A stretch of 64,000 bases of DNA from a bacterium (GTDB lineage Bacteria > AUK180), in assembly GCA_023144005.1 (NCBI GenBank), contig JAGLGN010000006.1:62001-126000 (forward strand). The letters are read 5' to 3'. Of the stretch, positions 1 to 8,800 are shown piece after piece; position 1 is the first letter of the stretch; each line of letters opens with the position of its first letter. Position numbers and translations under genes: made by a program. Below the pieces are notes generated by a model. It ran no database searches. It was not told the origin of the DNA and worked only from the letters and a program-made list of their open reading frames with translations.

Positions 1-298
1 CGCCGCCCAGGCCCCCGCAAACGGGTATGTTCTTTTTTAAAGATATTTCGATGCCGGATATTTCGGGCATGGATCCGCTGAGATCTTCCCATATCCTTTC
101 CAGAAGATTCTTACCTTTTAGATCTTTCGCATACGGGCCGGAGACCTTCAAGTCAAAACCGGATGGGCTCTTTTTGAAAGTAAGTTCATCCGAAAGTTCG
201 ATCAGGCAGAAAAGAGACTCTATCGGGTGAAAATTTTGAGAAGCTTTACCCACTGCGAGGTACATATTGACCTTTGCATGGGCCTTTTGGAAATTCAT
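1..298 (-). CDS. ispE: IspE, 4-diphosphocytidyl-2-C-methyl-D-erythritol kinase (N-terminal part)
   Basis: Read on the minus strand, an ATG at 298 opens a frame that stays open to the window edge (99 codons). The start shows AKVNMYL at residues 8-14, the family's AKxNL-type opening, and the frame ends in IPVCGGLGG, the glycine-rich ATP loop of GHMP kinases. IspE phosphorylates CDP-methylerythritol in the non-mevalonate isoprenoid pathway in the cytosol. The ATG overlaps the murA stop as ATGA (295-298), so it is the last visible gene of the rpmE-prfA-prmC-murA operon and is probably translationally coupled. About two thirds of the protein lies outside the window. The loop reads CGGLGG where GAGLGGGS is usual; the remainder is cut off. 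Confidence 0.88.
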   Translation of the reverse strand, partial: MNFQKAHAKVNMYLAVGKASQNFHPIESLFCLIELSDELTFKKSPSGFDLKVSGPYAKDLKGKNLLERIWEDLSGSMPEISGIEISLKKNIPVCGGLGG

Positions 299-1551
299 AT
301 CTTTTCCCTGAATATCTTTGCGCCTACGCTACTTAATTTCTTCTCCAGATTTTCATAGCCCCTGTCAATATGATAGATTCGGCGAATAACCGTCTCTCCC
401 TTCGCTGCCAATGCGGCGAGAACAAGGGAGGCTCCTGCTCGAATATCCGATGCCATGATCGGGGCGGCTTGAAGCGTTTTCACGCCATTGATAATTATAC
501 TTTCGCCTTCTTTATGGATGTCGGCGCCCATTCTTTCCAATTCGGGAACCCACATGAAGCGATTCTCAAATATGGTCTCGTGAATATGCGAGGTTCCCTT
601 ATTTAAGGTCAGTAATACTCCAAGCAGTGGCTGAAGGTCGGTTGGAAATCCGGGATACGGCAATGTTCTCACATCGATATTCCCTTTCATTTTTCCAGCT
701 TTAAAGGTGTAAATGCCTTCTTCTTCATCCAGACGTACATGATGCCCCATATCCTCAAGTTTCTCTCGAAAGGAGGAAATAATATCGGAATGCTGCCATT
801 TTAATTTGATCTCACCACCGGTGATCAGCGCCGCGGCGCCTAATGTCCCGAGCTCGATACGGTCCGGCATAACAGAATATTCAATAGGGCTGAGAGTTTC
901 TACGCCTTCTATCTCAATGTATTCTTCTTTTCTCATGATCTTCGCGCCGGAACGATTAAGGAACTCAACAAGGTCCCAGATCTCGGGCTCTTTGGCGAAG
1001 TTCTTCATCTTCGTAATACCTTTCGCCAGAACCGCTGCCATAATAAGATTGCATGTGGCGCCTACGGAAGGGAAGGCCAAATTTATCTCTGAACCCTTCA
1101 GGTGTTTTGCCTTTCCGACGATATCACCGCCATTTACCTCGATCGAGGCGCCTAATTTCTCAAAGCCCTTGAGGTGTATGTCGATAGGGCGTACACCCAG
1201 GGAACAACCGCCGGGAAAAGAGACTCGCGTATGTCCCTTGGTAGCCAAAAGCGGCCCCATAACATATATTGAGGCACGCATCGTTTTCACTAATTCATAA
1301 GGGGCCTGGTCACTTCTGAGATCAGTAGGATCAATGGTGAGCCGATTATTTTCAAATGTTGTTTCGGCACCTAGAATATTCAGAAGCTTGATCATTGTCC
1401 TTATATCAGCGAGTTCGGGGATATTTGTAAGTGTGACCTTTTCTTTGAAGAGAAGGGAAGCGGCGATTATCGGCAAGGCGGCATTCTTTGAGCCGCTGAC
1501 CGTTAATTGACCGAATAACGGCTGTCCGCCGATGATGCGAAATGAATCCAT
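295..1551 (-). CDS. murA: MurA, UDP-N-acetylglucosamine 1-carboxyvinyltransferase
   Basis: This 418-residue protein has the usual MurA length. It transfers enolpyruvate from PEP to UDP-GlcNAc, the first committed step of peptidoglycan synthesis, in the cytosol. Visible marks are SKNAALPIIAASLL near residues 21-34 and the active-site loop PGGCSLGVRPID, with the catalytic cysteine at residue 116; Cys there means the fosfomycin-sensitive form. The start codon shares one base with the prmC stop (TGATG at 1549-1553) and the stop overlaps the ispE start by four bases, so the gene sits in a coupled operon. Sequence and length leave little room for the related EPSP synthase. Confidence 0.97.
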   Translation of the reverse strand: MDSFRIIGGQPLFGQLTVSGSKNAALPIIAASLLFKEKVTLTNIPELADIRTMIKLLNILGAETTFENNRLTIDPTDLRSDQAPYELVKTMRASIYVMGPLLATKGHTRVSFPGGCSLGVRPIDIHLKGFEKLGASIEVNGGDIVGKAKHLKGSEINLAFPSVGATCNLIMAAVLAKGITKMKNFAKEPEIWDLVEFLNRSGAKIMRKEEYIEIEGVETLSPIEYSVMPDRIELGTLGAAALITGGEIKLKWQHSDIISSFREKLEDMGHHVRLDEEEGIYTFKAGKMKGNIDVRTLPYPGFPTDLQPLLGVLLTLNKGTSHIHETIFENRFMWVPELERMGADIHKEGESIIINGVKTLQAAPIMASDIRAGASLVLAALAAKGETVIRRIYHIDRGYENLEKKLSSVGAKIFREKI

Positions 1552-2423
1552 CAGCCCCTTTTCTCCGCTATCAGGAATCTGGGAACACCGTTCAGATCTT
1601 CAGCGAATTCTATTGAGAAATACCTTGAGGCGAATGCCTCGACATCTCTTTTCTGATCGTCTCCGATCTCAACGATGAGGACTCCGTTATACTTCAAGAG
1701 GCCATTTGCGACAAGGATGATCTTCTTTATAAATTCGAGACCGTCTGCGCCGGCGGCCAATGCGTAATGCGGTTCGTATTGGCTGATTTCGGGCATGAGT
1801 TTTTCCACTTGCTCATCCGGAATATATGGGGGATTGGAAACTATTACATCAACATAACCGTCTATCGTCGTTTTCAATTCTTCATAGTCATCGTGAATAG
1901 AGCGGTTCATAAATTTTATTTTTCCCTTGACGCCGTTCTCTTCCGCATTGCGCTTAGCGACTTCGAGGCTCTTCTCATTATTGTCCATTGCGAACACTTC
2001 CACAATATTTGAATTCTTGGCGATAGAGACCGCTATATTGCCGCTACCGGTGCCGATATCAAGTACCGAGAGCATTCTTTCGAAACGATTGTTGATATGC
2101 TCCAAAGCAAGCTCTACCAATGTTTCCGTTTCCGGACGGGGGATCAATACGGATTCATTCACCATGAATTCCAAACCGTAAAAAGCAGCGGTTCCCAGGA
2201 TATACTGCATGGGTTTGCGGCGCATCCTTTCCTTGATCAATGATTTGTACTGATCTATCTTTTCCTGCGCGATAAAGCCGCTCAGGTCGATGTAGAGCTG
2301 TATCCTTGTCTTATTCACAACATGACAGAGCAGCATCTCCGCTTCCAGCTTACCCTTTTCAATACCGGCTTCCTTCAGGGCGGCATCGCCATACTTGATC
2401 AATTCTAAGATCTTATTATCCAT
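1551..2423 (-). CDS. prmC: PrmC, release factor glutamine methyltransferase
   Basis: The 290-residue protein is an SAM-dependent methyltransferase. It has the PrmC-specific PRPETE block at residues 95-100, the SAM-binding LDIGTGSGNI at 121-130 and the catalytic NPPY at 197-200, which holds the substrate glutamine amide. PrmC N5-methylates the glutamine of the GGQ motif in release factors. Its substrate RF1 (prfA) lies directly upstream and overlaps it by eight bases, the classic prfA-prmC pairing. No strong Shine-Dalgarno precedes the ATG, so translation probably depends on ribosomes finishing prfA. Confidence 0.96.
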   Translation of the reverse strand: MDNKILELIKYGDAALKEAGIEKGKLEAEMLLCHVVNKTRIQLYIDLSGFIAQEKIDQYKSLIKERMRRKPMQYILGTAAFYGLEFMVNESVLIPRPETETLVELALEHINNRFERMLSVLDIGTGSGNIAVSIAKNSNIVEVFAMDNNEKSLEVAKRNAEENGVKGKIKFMNRSIHDDYEELKTTIDGYVDVIVSNPPYIPDEQVEKLMPEISQYEPHYALAAGADGLEFIKKIILVANGLLKYNGVLIVEIGDDQKRDVEAFASRYFSIEFAEDLNGVPRFLIAEKRG

Positions 2424-3498
2424 TTTTCACCATTTTTTCCAATTTCTTCAAATTATCCTCAAATCTAAGCGCAGCTATCATATCTTCGATGTATCCGCCA
2501 AGGAACATATCCAATTTATACAGGGTCAGCTTGATCCTGTGATCGGTGATCCGGTTCTGCGGAAAATTGTATGTCCTTATCTTTTCGGAACGGTCTCCCG
2601 ACCCGATCATAGACCTTCTCAAGGAATCCCGCTCTGCCGCCAATTTCCTTTGTTCCTCTTCATAGAGTTTTGTACGAAGAATGATCATGGCCTTGGCCTT
2701 GTTCTGTATCTGGGATTTCTCATCCTGACAGGTCACCACGATTCCGGAAGGTACATGGGTTACACGCACCGCGGAATCAGTTGTATTGACACTCTGTCCC
2801 CCCGGGCCTGAGGATCTGAAAACATCTATTTTCAGGTCTTCATTATTGATCTTAACATCCACATCCTTGGCTTCCGGTAAAACGGCGACAGTCACCGCAG
2901 ATGTATGCAGGCGGCCCTGAGATTCGGTAGCGGGTACGCGCTGTACTCTGTGGACACCGCTCTCATATTTCAAAAAGGAGAATGTGTTCTTTCCGCTGAT
3001 CTTGACCACGGCATCCTTAATGCCGCCCATTCCGGTATCACTGAAGCTCAATACCTCTGTTTTCCATTTATTCATCTCGGCGAATTTGGTATACATGCGA
3101 AGAAGTTCCGCGGCGAATAATGCCGCTTCATCGCCGCCGGTGCCGGCTCGGATCTCCATGATCGCATTCCTCGAATCTTCTGCTATCGGGGGTACTATTT
3201 TGAGGATCAGCACTTGATGGAGTGCGATTTTCTTGCTTTCGAGCTCGGGAAGCTCCTCTTTTAAAAGAGCAACCATTTCGGGATCTTCATTCTTGGAGAT
3301 CGCATCCTCATATTCCGAGATCCTGCCCACAACGGTAGAATATTTCTCAAAAACCTCAGCAACTTCCTTCATGCGAGTGTATTTCTTGGTTAATTCCACA
3401 TACTCGCTTGAATCAGAGAACTCTTCAGGGTGTGAAACCCTTTTTTCGATCTCTTTAAATTCCTCTAAGAGTATGGAAATTACATTTTCCAAACTCAT
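2416..3498 (-). CDS. prfA: Peptide chain release factor 1 (RF1)
   Basis: RF1 reads UAA and UAG and triggers peptidyl-tRNA hydrolysis. The codon-reading tripeptide PAT (about residues 189-191) separates it from RF2, which has SPF, and the catalytic GGQ is at about 233-235. The first ~100 residues form the helical domain 1. I chose the ATG at 3498 over the TTG at 3504, which would add only two residues (M-H) and lie directly against the rpmE stop. Neither start has a convincing Shine-Dalgarno, so coupling to rpmE is likely. The gene overlaps prmC by eight bases at its 3' end. No in-frame UGA or frameshift is seen. Confidence 0.96.
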   Translation of the reverse strand: MSLENVISILLEEFKEIEKRVSHPEEFSDSSEYVELTKKYTRMKEVAEVFEKYSTVVGRISEYEDAISKNEDPEMVALLKEELPELESKKIALHQVLILKIVPPIAEDSRNAIMEIRAGTGGDEAALFAAELLRMYTKFAEMNKWKTEVLSFSDTGMGGIKDAVVKISGKNTFSFLKYESGVHRVQRVPATESQGRLHTSAVTVAVLPEAKDVDVKINNEDLKIDVFRSSGPGGQSVNTTDSAVRVTHVPSGIVVTCQDEKSQIQNKAKAMIILRTKLYEEEQRKLAAERDSLRRSMIGSGDRSEKIRTYNFPQNRITDHRIKLTLYKLDMFLGGYIEDMIAALRFEDNLKKLEKMVKNG

Positions 3499-3504
3499 AT
3501 GCAA

Positions 3505-3705
3505 TTATTTGAGATTGTATTTCTTCTTGAATTTTTCCAAAGTTCCTTGAGTGTCAACAAATCTTTGCTGACCCGTAAAGAAGGGGTGACATGCCGAACA
3601 TATTTCAACTTTCAGCTCCTTCTTGGTTGACCTGGTTACAAAAGTACTTCCACAGGCACAACTCACGTTACACTCAACATATTTTGGATGGATGTCTTTT
3701 TTCAT
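3505..3705 (-). CDS. rpmE: 50S ribosomal protein L31, zinc-binding form
   Basis: The 66-residue protein starts MKKDIHP, as bacterial L31 does. It keeps the four zinc-ligand cysteines at 16, 18, 36 and 39 (a CxC and a CxxC), so it is the zinc-containing (C+) type rather than the zinc-free paralogue. L31 bridges the large and small subunits at the central protuberance. It is the first gene of the rpmE-prfA-prmC-murA-ispE operon. A GGAGG site lies seven bases from the ATG, and a TATAAT (plus-strand 3717-3722) lies upstream without a clear -35 at normal spacing. Confidence 0.97.
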   Translation of the reverse strand: MKKDIHPKYVECNVSCACGSTFVTRSTKKELKVEICSACHPFFTGQQRFVDTQGTLEKFKKKYNLK

Positions 3706-3939
3706 AATATCCTCCGATTATATAATATCAATCAAAGTGGCATTGTATCAAAATCTGACAATAAAATCAAATGCAAAGTGTGCCTTCAAGCGCATTTTGC
3801 ATTTGAAGTGTGAAGTGTGGTGTGTGAAGTGTAAGTAGTGAAAAGAAATAAATGCCTTTTGAATATTCAAGTAAAATATGCTACGCTCAATGCAGAGGGC
3901 CGCAGCGCACCATTAGTAAGGTGCGGGGAGTATTGCGAT
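3706..3939. other. Divergent intergenic gap with low-complexity repeat and small hairpin
   Basis: This gap separates rpmE (-) from the membrane-protein gene (+). Near rpmE it holds GGAGG and a TATAAT. At about 3797-3840 there is a short tandem-like GTGAAGTGTG tract, whose complement recurs at 5743-5770 and near both ~400-bp repeats. TTGAATATTCAA at 3859-3870 is a perfect 12-bp palindrome. A 6-bp hairpin (CGCACC/GGTGCG, 3906-3925) abuts the GGGGAG ribosome-binding site of the gene at 3940. An in-frame GTG at 3838 could extend that gene, but the segment reads as noncoding. Confidence 0.5.
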
Positions 3940-4590
3940 ATGTATGAATTTCTTTTAATCATCTTTGAGCTCGTGGAAAAATTGGGGCCGTCAATCTGTA
4001 TAATTGCGTGGATCACCGTTTCATTGAGTTCCGTACTTATGATACTGCCTATTCGAAAAAAAATGACCAAAAGGATATTTCTGCTTGCTTCTATCATCGG
4101 CGGGATCTCTTTGGTAGCGCATCTTGGCGATTATTTCATTACCCTGCATATCACTCCGGATCTTGCGGATGAAGCGAATCCTCTCTGGAAGATCGTGCTG
4201 GAGACCTACGGCTTGACCCTTGCCAAATGGTACGGTTTGACCGGAAAGATCTTTCTATCAATACTCAGCTTTGAATTCTTTGCTTTCTACCTTATTTCAC
4301 TCAAGAAACTCTTTCCAGAGGGAGGTCTGCGGTTCTGGGGGTTTTTAAAAAAATACGGGACAACTGCCCGCAAAAAGATAAATTTTGGCTTCATCTTTAA
4401 TATATTTTCATTTCTCTTTGCTATGCTGGGGCCGTTTTACATTTATGTGGCATATATGAACTCCATCCTATATACCTCGCTATACGACAAGCTCATCCCG
4501 ATCCCCATCGCAATGATCCTTTATATTATTATAATGATATTTCTGTATTTTCTTAATGGCTTTTCGAGTTATGCGAAGCGTCATTCTTGA
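3940..4590 (+). CDS. Small multi-spanning membrane protein of unknown function
   Basis: A 216-residue protein with about five or six hydrophobic spans (for example ICIIAWITVSLSSVLMILPI and IPIAMILYIIIMIFLYFL). A charged ADEANPLWK stretch follows the second or third span; a D/E-x-NPL motif in this setting recalls the DUF5658 group, but the match is weak and I assign no function. I chose the ATG at 3940 because GGGGAG lies nine bases upstream; a longer frame from GTG 3838 adds 34 residues with no membrane or signal character. Its 3' end overlaps the convergent M20 peptidase gene by 38 bases. Codon use looks ordinary. Confidence 0.65.
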   Translation: MYEFLLIIFELVEKLGPSICIIAWITVSLSSVLMILPIRKKMTKRIFLLASIIGGISLVAHLGDYFITLHITPDLADEANPLWKIVLETYGLTLAKWYGLTGKIFLSILSFEFFAFYLISLKKLFPEGGLRFWGFLKKYGTTARKKINFGFIFNIFSFLFAMLGPFYIYVAYMNSILYTSLYDKLIPIPIAMILYIIIMIFLYFLNGFSSYAKRHS

Positions 4591-5554
4591 GAATTCGCAA
4601 ATACAGTTCCCGAGCGGCTTCCAGCTCGGAAAGAAGGACAAATTCATCCGGCTGATGGGCATTTTCAATGCTTCCCGGCCCCAAAACCACGCCATTTTTA
4701 AAAATAGAAAGTTCGGTGCCGTAGGATACCGTCTTGCCGGCACCAAGAAAGGAAAGGGTTTCCGGAAGGTCACACGCTACTGCCGGCAAAACGAAATGCT
4801 CCCCGATGACCGCATTGTATACTGACAGAAGCCGCGAAAATATATCTTTATAATCGGTATCGTCATCGGGATCTCTTCTTAGCGTTAATACGAATTCTGT
4901 CTCCGCCGGAATTATATTATCCGCCTCGCCGCCCTTTATTATACATATACTGAATGTCGTGTTTTTTTCCGCCTTGATATCCTCTAAAGCGACTATCAGA
5001 CGCGCGGCTTTACTTATCGAATTGTCACCTTTCCATGGATATCCACTGTGAGCGGCAATACCCTTGACCAGAAATGTGAATTTCTCAACTCCGAAATGCG
5101 CGGTGACCGGCCTCAGAGAAGTAGGCTCACCCACTATCATGAACGGCAGAGGGGATAATTGTTTTTTGGCTTCAATAGCGCCCCTGAAATCCACTTCTTC
5201 TCCGACGGTAAATAAGAGGCCGAAATCGGTGAAATCCTTGTCAATAGCATCAGAAGCGGCACAGATCATAGCGGCGGCAGAGCCCTTTGTATCACAGCAG
5301 CCGCGGCCGAATAATTTCTCCCCTCGATCGCTAAAAGGAATGTGCGGGGGGACGGTATCCAGATGCGCGTTCAGAATAATCTTGGGATCACCCTTTACCG
5401 CATAAACACAGAACCCCTTCTCATCCACAGCGACTTTTCTCGTATCCATCCCGATTTTTGAAAGCATCTCAAAGACCACGGCGCATATCTCATTTTCATT
5501 ATTTGAGATCGACGGCACATTTACAAGCTTCTTCAATATTTCTTTTGTTTCCAT
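4553..5554 (-). CDS. M20-family zinc peptidase/deacylase (ArgE/DapE/CPG2-like)
   Basis: The 333-residue protein has the full M20 metal-ligand pattern: HLDTVP (H64, D66), RGCCDTKG (D88, the bridging ligand), GEE (E119 base, E120 ligand), VGEPTS (E143) and a late AHQPDEF histidine. M20 enzymes remove acyl groups or cleave dipeptide-like amide bonds; relatives act in arginine, lysine and diaminopimelate synthesis. At 333 residues it is shorter than DapE/ArgE (about 375) and nearer the LysK/ArgE-DapE group, so the substrate is open. It is transcribed alone, divergently from the cyclase gene. It has no Shine-Dalgarno: TACAAT ends five bases before the ATG, suggesting a leaderless mRNA. Confidence 0.85.
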   Translation of the reverse strand: METKEILKKLVNVPSISNNENEICAVVFEMLSKIGMDTRKVAVDEKGFCVYAVKGDPKIILNAHLDTVPPHIPFSDRGEKLFGRGCCDTKGSAAAMICAASDAIDKDFTDFGLLFTVGEEVDFRGAIEAKKQLSPLPFMIVGEPTSLRPVTAHFGVEKFTFLVKGIAAHSGYPWKGDNSISKAARLIVALEDIKAEKNTTFSICIIKGGEADNIIPAETEFVLTLRRDPDDDTDYKDIFSRLLSVYNAVIGEHFVLPAVACDLPETLSFLGAGKTVSYGTELSIFKNGVVLGPGSIENAHQPDEFVLLSELEAARELYLRILKNDASHNSKSH

Positions 5555-5559
5555 GGGAA

Positions 5560-5588
5560 ATTGTATAATATTTTTACTGTGTGTTCAA
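5560..5588 (-). promoter_or_regulatory. Predicted leaderless promoter of the M20 peptidase gene
   Basis: On the minus strand TTGAAC (5583-5588), a 17-base spacer and TACAAT (5560-5565) make a sigma70-type promoter. The -10 ends five bases before the ATG at 5554, so transcription should begin at or within a base or two of the start codon. No purine-rich ribosome-binding site is present. The same geometry recurs at perR and the cyclase gene. Confidence 0.6.
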
Positions 5589-5771
5589 GCGGGTGGTTCG
5601 CAATTTACGCTTCGACAGCGGACAATGAATAGTCTGAGATTAGGGAAATTGTCAATTGTCCATTGTTAATTATACTTATTCTCCTCCGCACCAACCTCCA
5701 ACCTCCAGCCTCTATTTTGCTCCCCTCGTACTCTTTTTATCACTTTACACTTCACACCTCACACTTCACAC
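5589..5771. repeat. Noncoding gap with dispersed short repeats
   Basis: This divergent gap holds no credible gene. It carries AATTGTCAATTGTCCATTG, related to the inverted repeat inside the two ~400-bp repeats, then a pyrimidine-rich AACCTCCAGCCTCTA that recurs near 34455, then a CACTTCACAC-type tract matching the complement of the one near 3800. Such mosaics look like dispersed intergenic repeat debris rather than regulatory sequence. Short open frames here (5656-5892 and 5663-5872) have no coding character. Confidence 0.5.
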
Positions 5772-5790
5772 GGTTGGCGTTACGCCAACC
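5772..5790. promoter_or_regulatory. 19-bp perfect palindrome next to the cyclase promoter
   Basis: GGTTGGCGTTACGCCAACC is fully self-complementary about a central T and ends four bases before the -35 hexamer at 5795. Its position suits an activator or repressor site for the cyclase gene. It could equally be one more dispersed repeat, since the adjoining DNA is repeat debris. Confidence 0.4.
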
Positions 5791-5794
5791 TCCC

Positions 5795-5823
5795 TTGACC
5801 GCTATCCTAATTCGGTATATAAT
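5795..5823 (+). promoter_or_regulatory. Strong leaderless promoter of the cyclase gene
   Basis: TTGACC (5795-5800), a 17-base spacer and TATAAT (5818-5823) are close to consensus. The -10 ends five bases before the ATG at 5829, so the transcript should start at the start codon. No Shine-Dalgarno is present between them. Confidence 0.75.
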
Positions 5824-5828
5824 AAACC

Positions 5829-8800
5829 ATGGCAAAAGACAGCTACAAGGCCTTCCTGCCATTTGCAGGTGAGGCGCCGAAAACTAATCTAATCAAAAAA
5901 AGAGGGGCTTTGCTCTTTTCTGATGTTTCCGGATTTACAAAGATGAGCGAAGCGCTTGGGTCCCATGGAAAAGCGGGCACGGAAGCATTGATCGGAATTC
6001 TTGATATGTATTTCGGAAGAATGCTCGATATTATCAAAGAAAACAACGGTTATGTTATTTATTTCGCAGGTGACGGCATGCTCATCTCCTTCATGGATAA
6101 GACGGCTGGCAAAAAATGTTCCTCTGAAATGATGAAAGCGATGGGGGATTTTGATAATATTCCGACACCGTTCGGCGCATTTTCTCTATCGATGAAGACA
6201 ACGGGAGTTATCGGAAGCTGGAATGAGATCATTGTAGGAAATGAGAATGCGGCAAATATCTTCATTGCGGGAGATGCCGTAAAGATGATAGCCGAGATGG
6301 AGGACAGCGCCTCTTCGGGAGAGGAGCTCTGGCAGACATTAAAGGACAAAAAAGACAATAGCAATGATTTTACATACAATTATTCACTCCCGGTCAAGGC
6401 CTATGTGCCTAATGATATACTCAAGATCGCCGAGAAGGGGCAATTCGGAGAACATCGGGCGGTAAGTGTAATATTTTTAAAGGTAAGCGGCATTGATCCC
6501 GCCTCTCCCGACATTCCGCTTTTACAGCAGGTTGTTTCCGAGATCGGAAATATTGTTGAACGATTTGGCGGAGCATTGCAGCTTATTGATAATATTTCTC
6601 CCGGATCTTTCAAAGTACTCATCACTTTCGGTGCTCCATTTTCCCGGCCGAATGATCTAATAAATTCTCTTACCGCAGGAAAGATGATAGTGAAGCAATT
6701 ATCATACTATTCTCAGATCACAGTGAAATGCGGCATCAATCAGGGTTACGCCTTTGCCGGTATAATCGGGAACAGGGACAGGAAAACATATACCTTGCTC
6801 GGTGATGCCGTAAATACCGCTGCACGGCTTGCGCAGTCCGCTGAAAAAGGCGGAGTTTATGTTTCGCGGGATGTAAAACGGCTGACAGAAGAATATTTTT
6901 CATATCGAGAGATCGAGCCTATTCGGGTTAAGGGCAAATCTGAATTACTGAAACGCTTTGAGCCTCTTGGAAAGCGGGATTTCAAAAAATATTCAACTCC
7001 ATATATTGAGCGGAAAGAATATGAAAATATGATAAATGATTTCCTTTCGGACCTCTCCAATTATGTTCTATATGTTATTGGAGAGGGAGGTATGGGTAAA
7101 ACCCGGACCATACATGAGGTGCTCAAGAAGCAGGAGCTTGAGGTTTTCCGATATGAGGCCTCCAATGATCCCGGACGGGGAGATCTGCTCAAGCAGCTGC
7201 TTCTCGATATTACCGGTATGGCGGATCAGCAGGACCCCCAGCAGAAAGTGGAGAGCTTGGCTTCGTTTATATCTTTGCAGAGCGCGGAAGAGGCGGAGAG
7301 GATGTCCGACCTGCTCCCGATACTTTATTATTATCTTCTTGGACGGCCGCTTTCAGGAACGGTCTTTGAGTTTCTTGAGCCAAAGGCCATCAGAGATAAC
7401 TTCATTCAAGCAGCACAGCTCATCTTAAGAAATCAAAGATCGGTGCAGGCGGTGTGGGCGGATAATGCTCATATCCTGAATGAGGATCTGCTGCAAGAAA
7501 TACTTGATCTCTTGCGCCTTGTCAATTCTTTCGACGGGGTACCCATCAAGATGATGCTTTCATCAAGAATAATCTCCGATCAGATCCCTGACGGCAATAA
7601 TAAGGTAATATTCCGCCCGATGAGAGATGCGAAGGCACAAGAGATGGCGCATGCGGTTCTGGGAAATGATGTTCACAAAACGATCGTTGACGGAATTATG
7701 AAAAAAACGGACGGCAATCCGTTTTTCATGGAACAGACCCTTTCATATTTGAGAGAAAAGGGTTTTATTGAGCTGAAAGAGGATATTTGGACACCGGCGG
7801 AAAATTATACCGAGGATCTTTTTCCTGAAAATATTTTTTCGATAGTGATGTCCCGTCTCGATGCATTGGAAGAACGGATCAAAGGAACTCTTATCATCGC
7901 GAGTGTTATGGGCATCCGTTTTTCTGGTGAGCTTCTTTCAAGGATAGATGACAAAAGCGTATTTGACTCTCTCTCTGAAGGGGAAAAGAACGGCATTATC
8001 CATTTGGAAGAAGTCATTGAGATGGAGTATATCTTTGAGCATGCCGTCTTTCGAGATGTTATTTACGACTCTATTCTGCGGGAAAAAAGAAAGAAAATGC
8101 ACCGCACAATCGCAAAAAAGATGGAAACACTGTCACGGAATAAAAAGGCGGATTCATCAGTGCTTGCCTATCACTTCATTAATGCGGAATATTGGAAGAA
8201 GGCATATAAATATTGCGTATCCGCAGGAAAGGCGGCGGGCGAGCAGTTTTTGAACCAGGAGGCAATCAGGCATTTTAATCAAGCACTCGAAGCATGTGAT
8301 CATGGGAAGATCACTCTGGTGGAGGGACAAAGATCGAGCTTGTTTCTTGAGCTCGCTCAGCTGTATTTGAATATTTCCGATTACGAAAATGCGTTGAAAT
8401 ACTTCAAGCTCATCGAAAAGACAGCGCCTTCAAATTCCATCAATAAAATAGATGCACAGATATCTTCTGCTTCCGTTTTCGGGCTCAGGGGTGAATTTTC
8501 CAGACAGCGCGATATGCTGGAAGCAGTATTAAAGAGTATTCCTGATAAGATACGGGGAGCGGCGATCGCAAAGGCAAAGATCCACTCTCAAATGGCGAAT
8601 CTTCTGAGAATACTGGGTGACATCCCAAGGGGGCTTGAGGAAGGGAAAAAAGCTGTGAAGCTTTTAAAGGGAAGAAGCTCTAAAAAATGCAAACTCCTTC
8701 TTTCCGCATCATACAAAGCACTTGGTTCGGTATATATCTCCAAGGGTAATATCCAGGCGGCCTTTGAGGCATTTACACAAGCATACAGAATCGGCGTATT

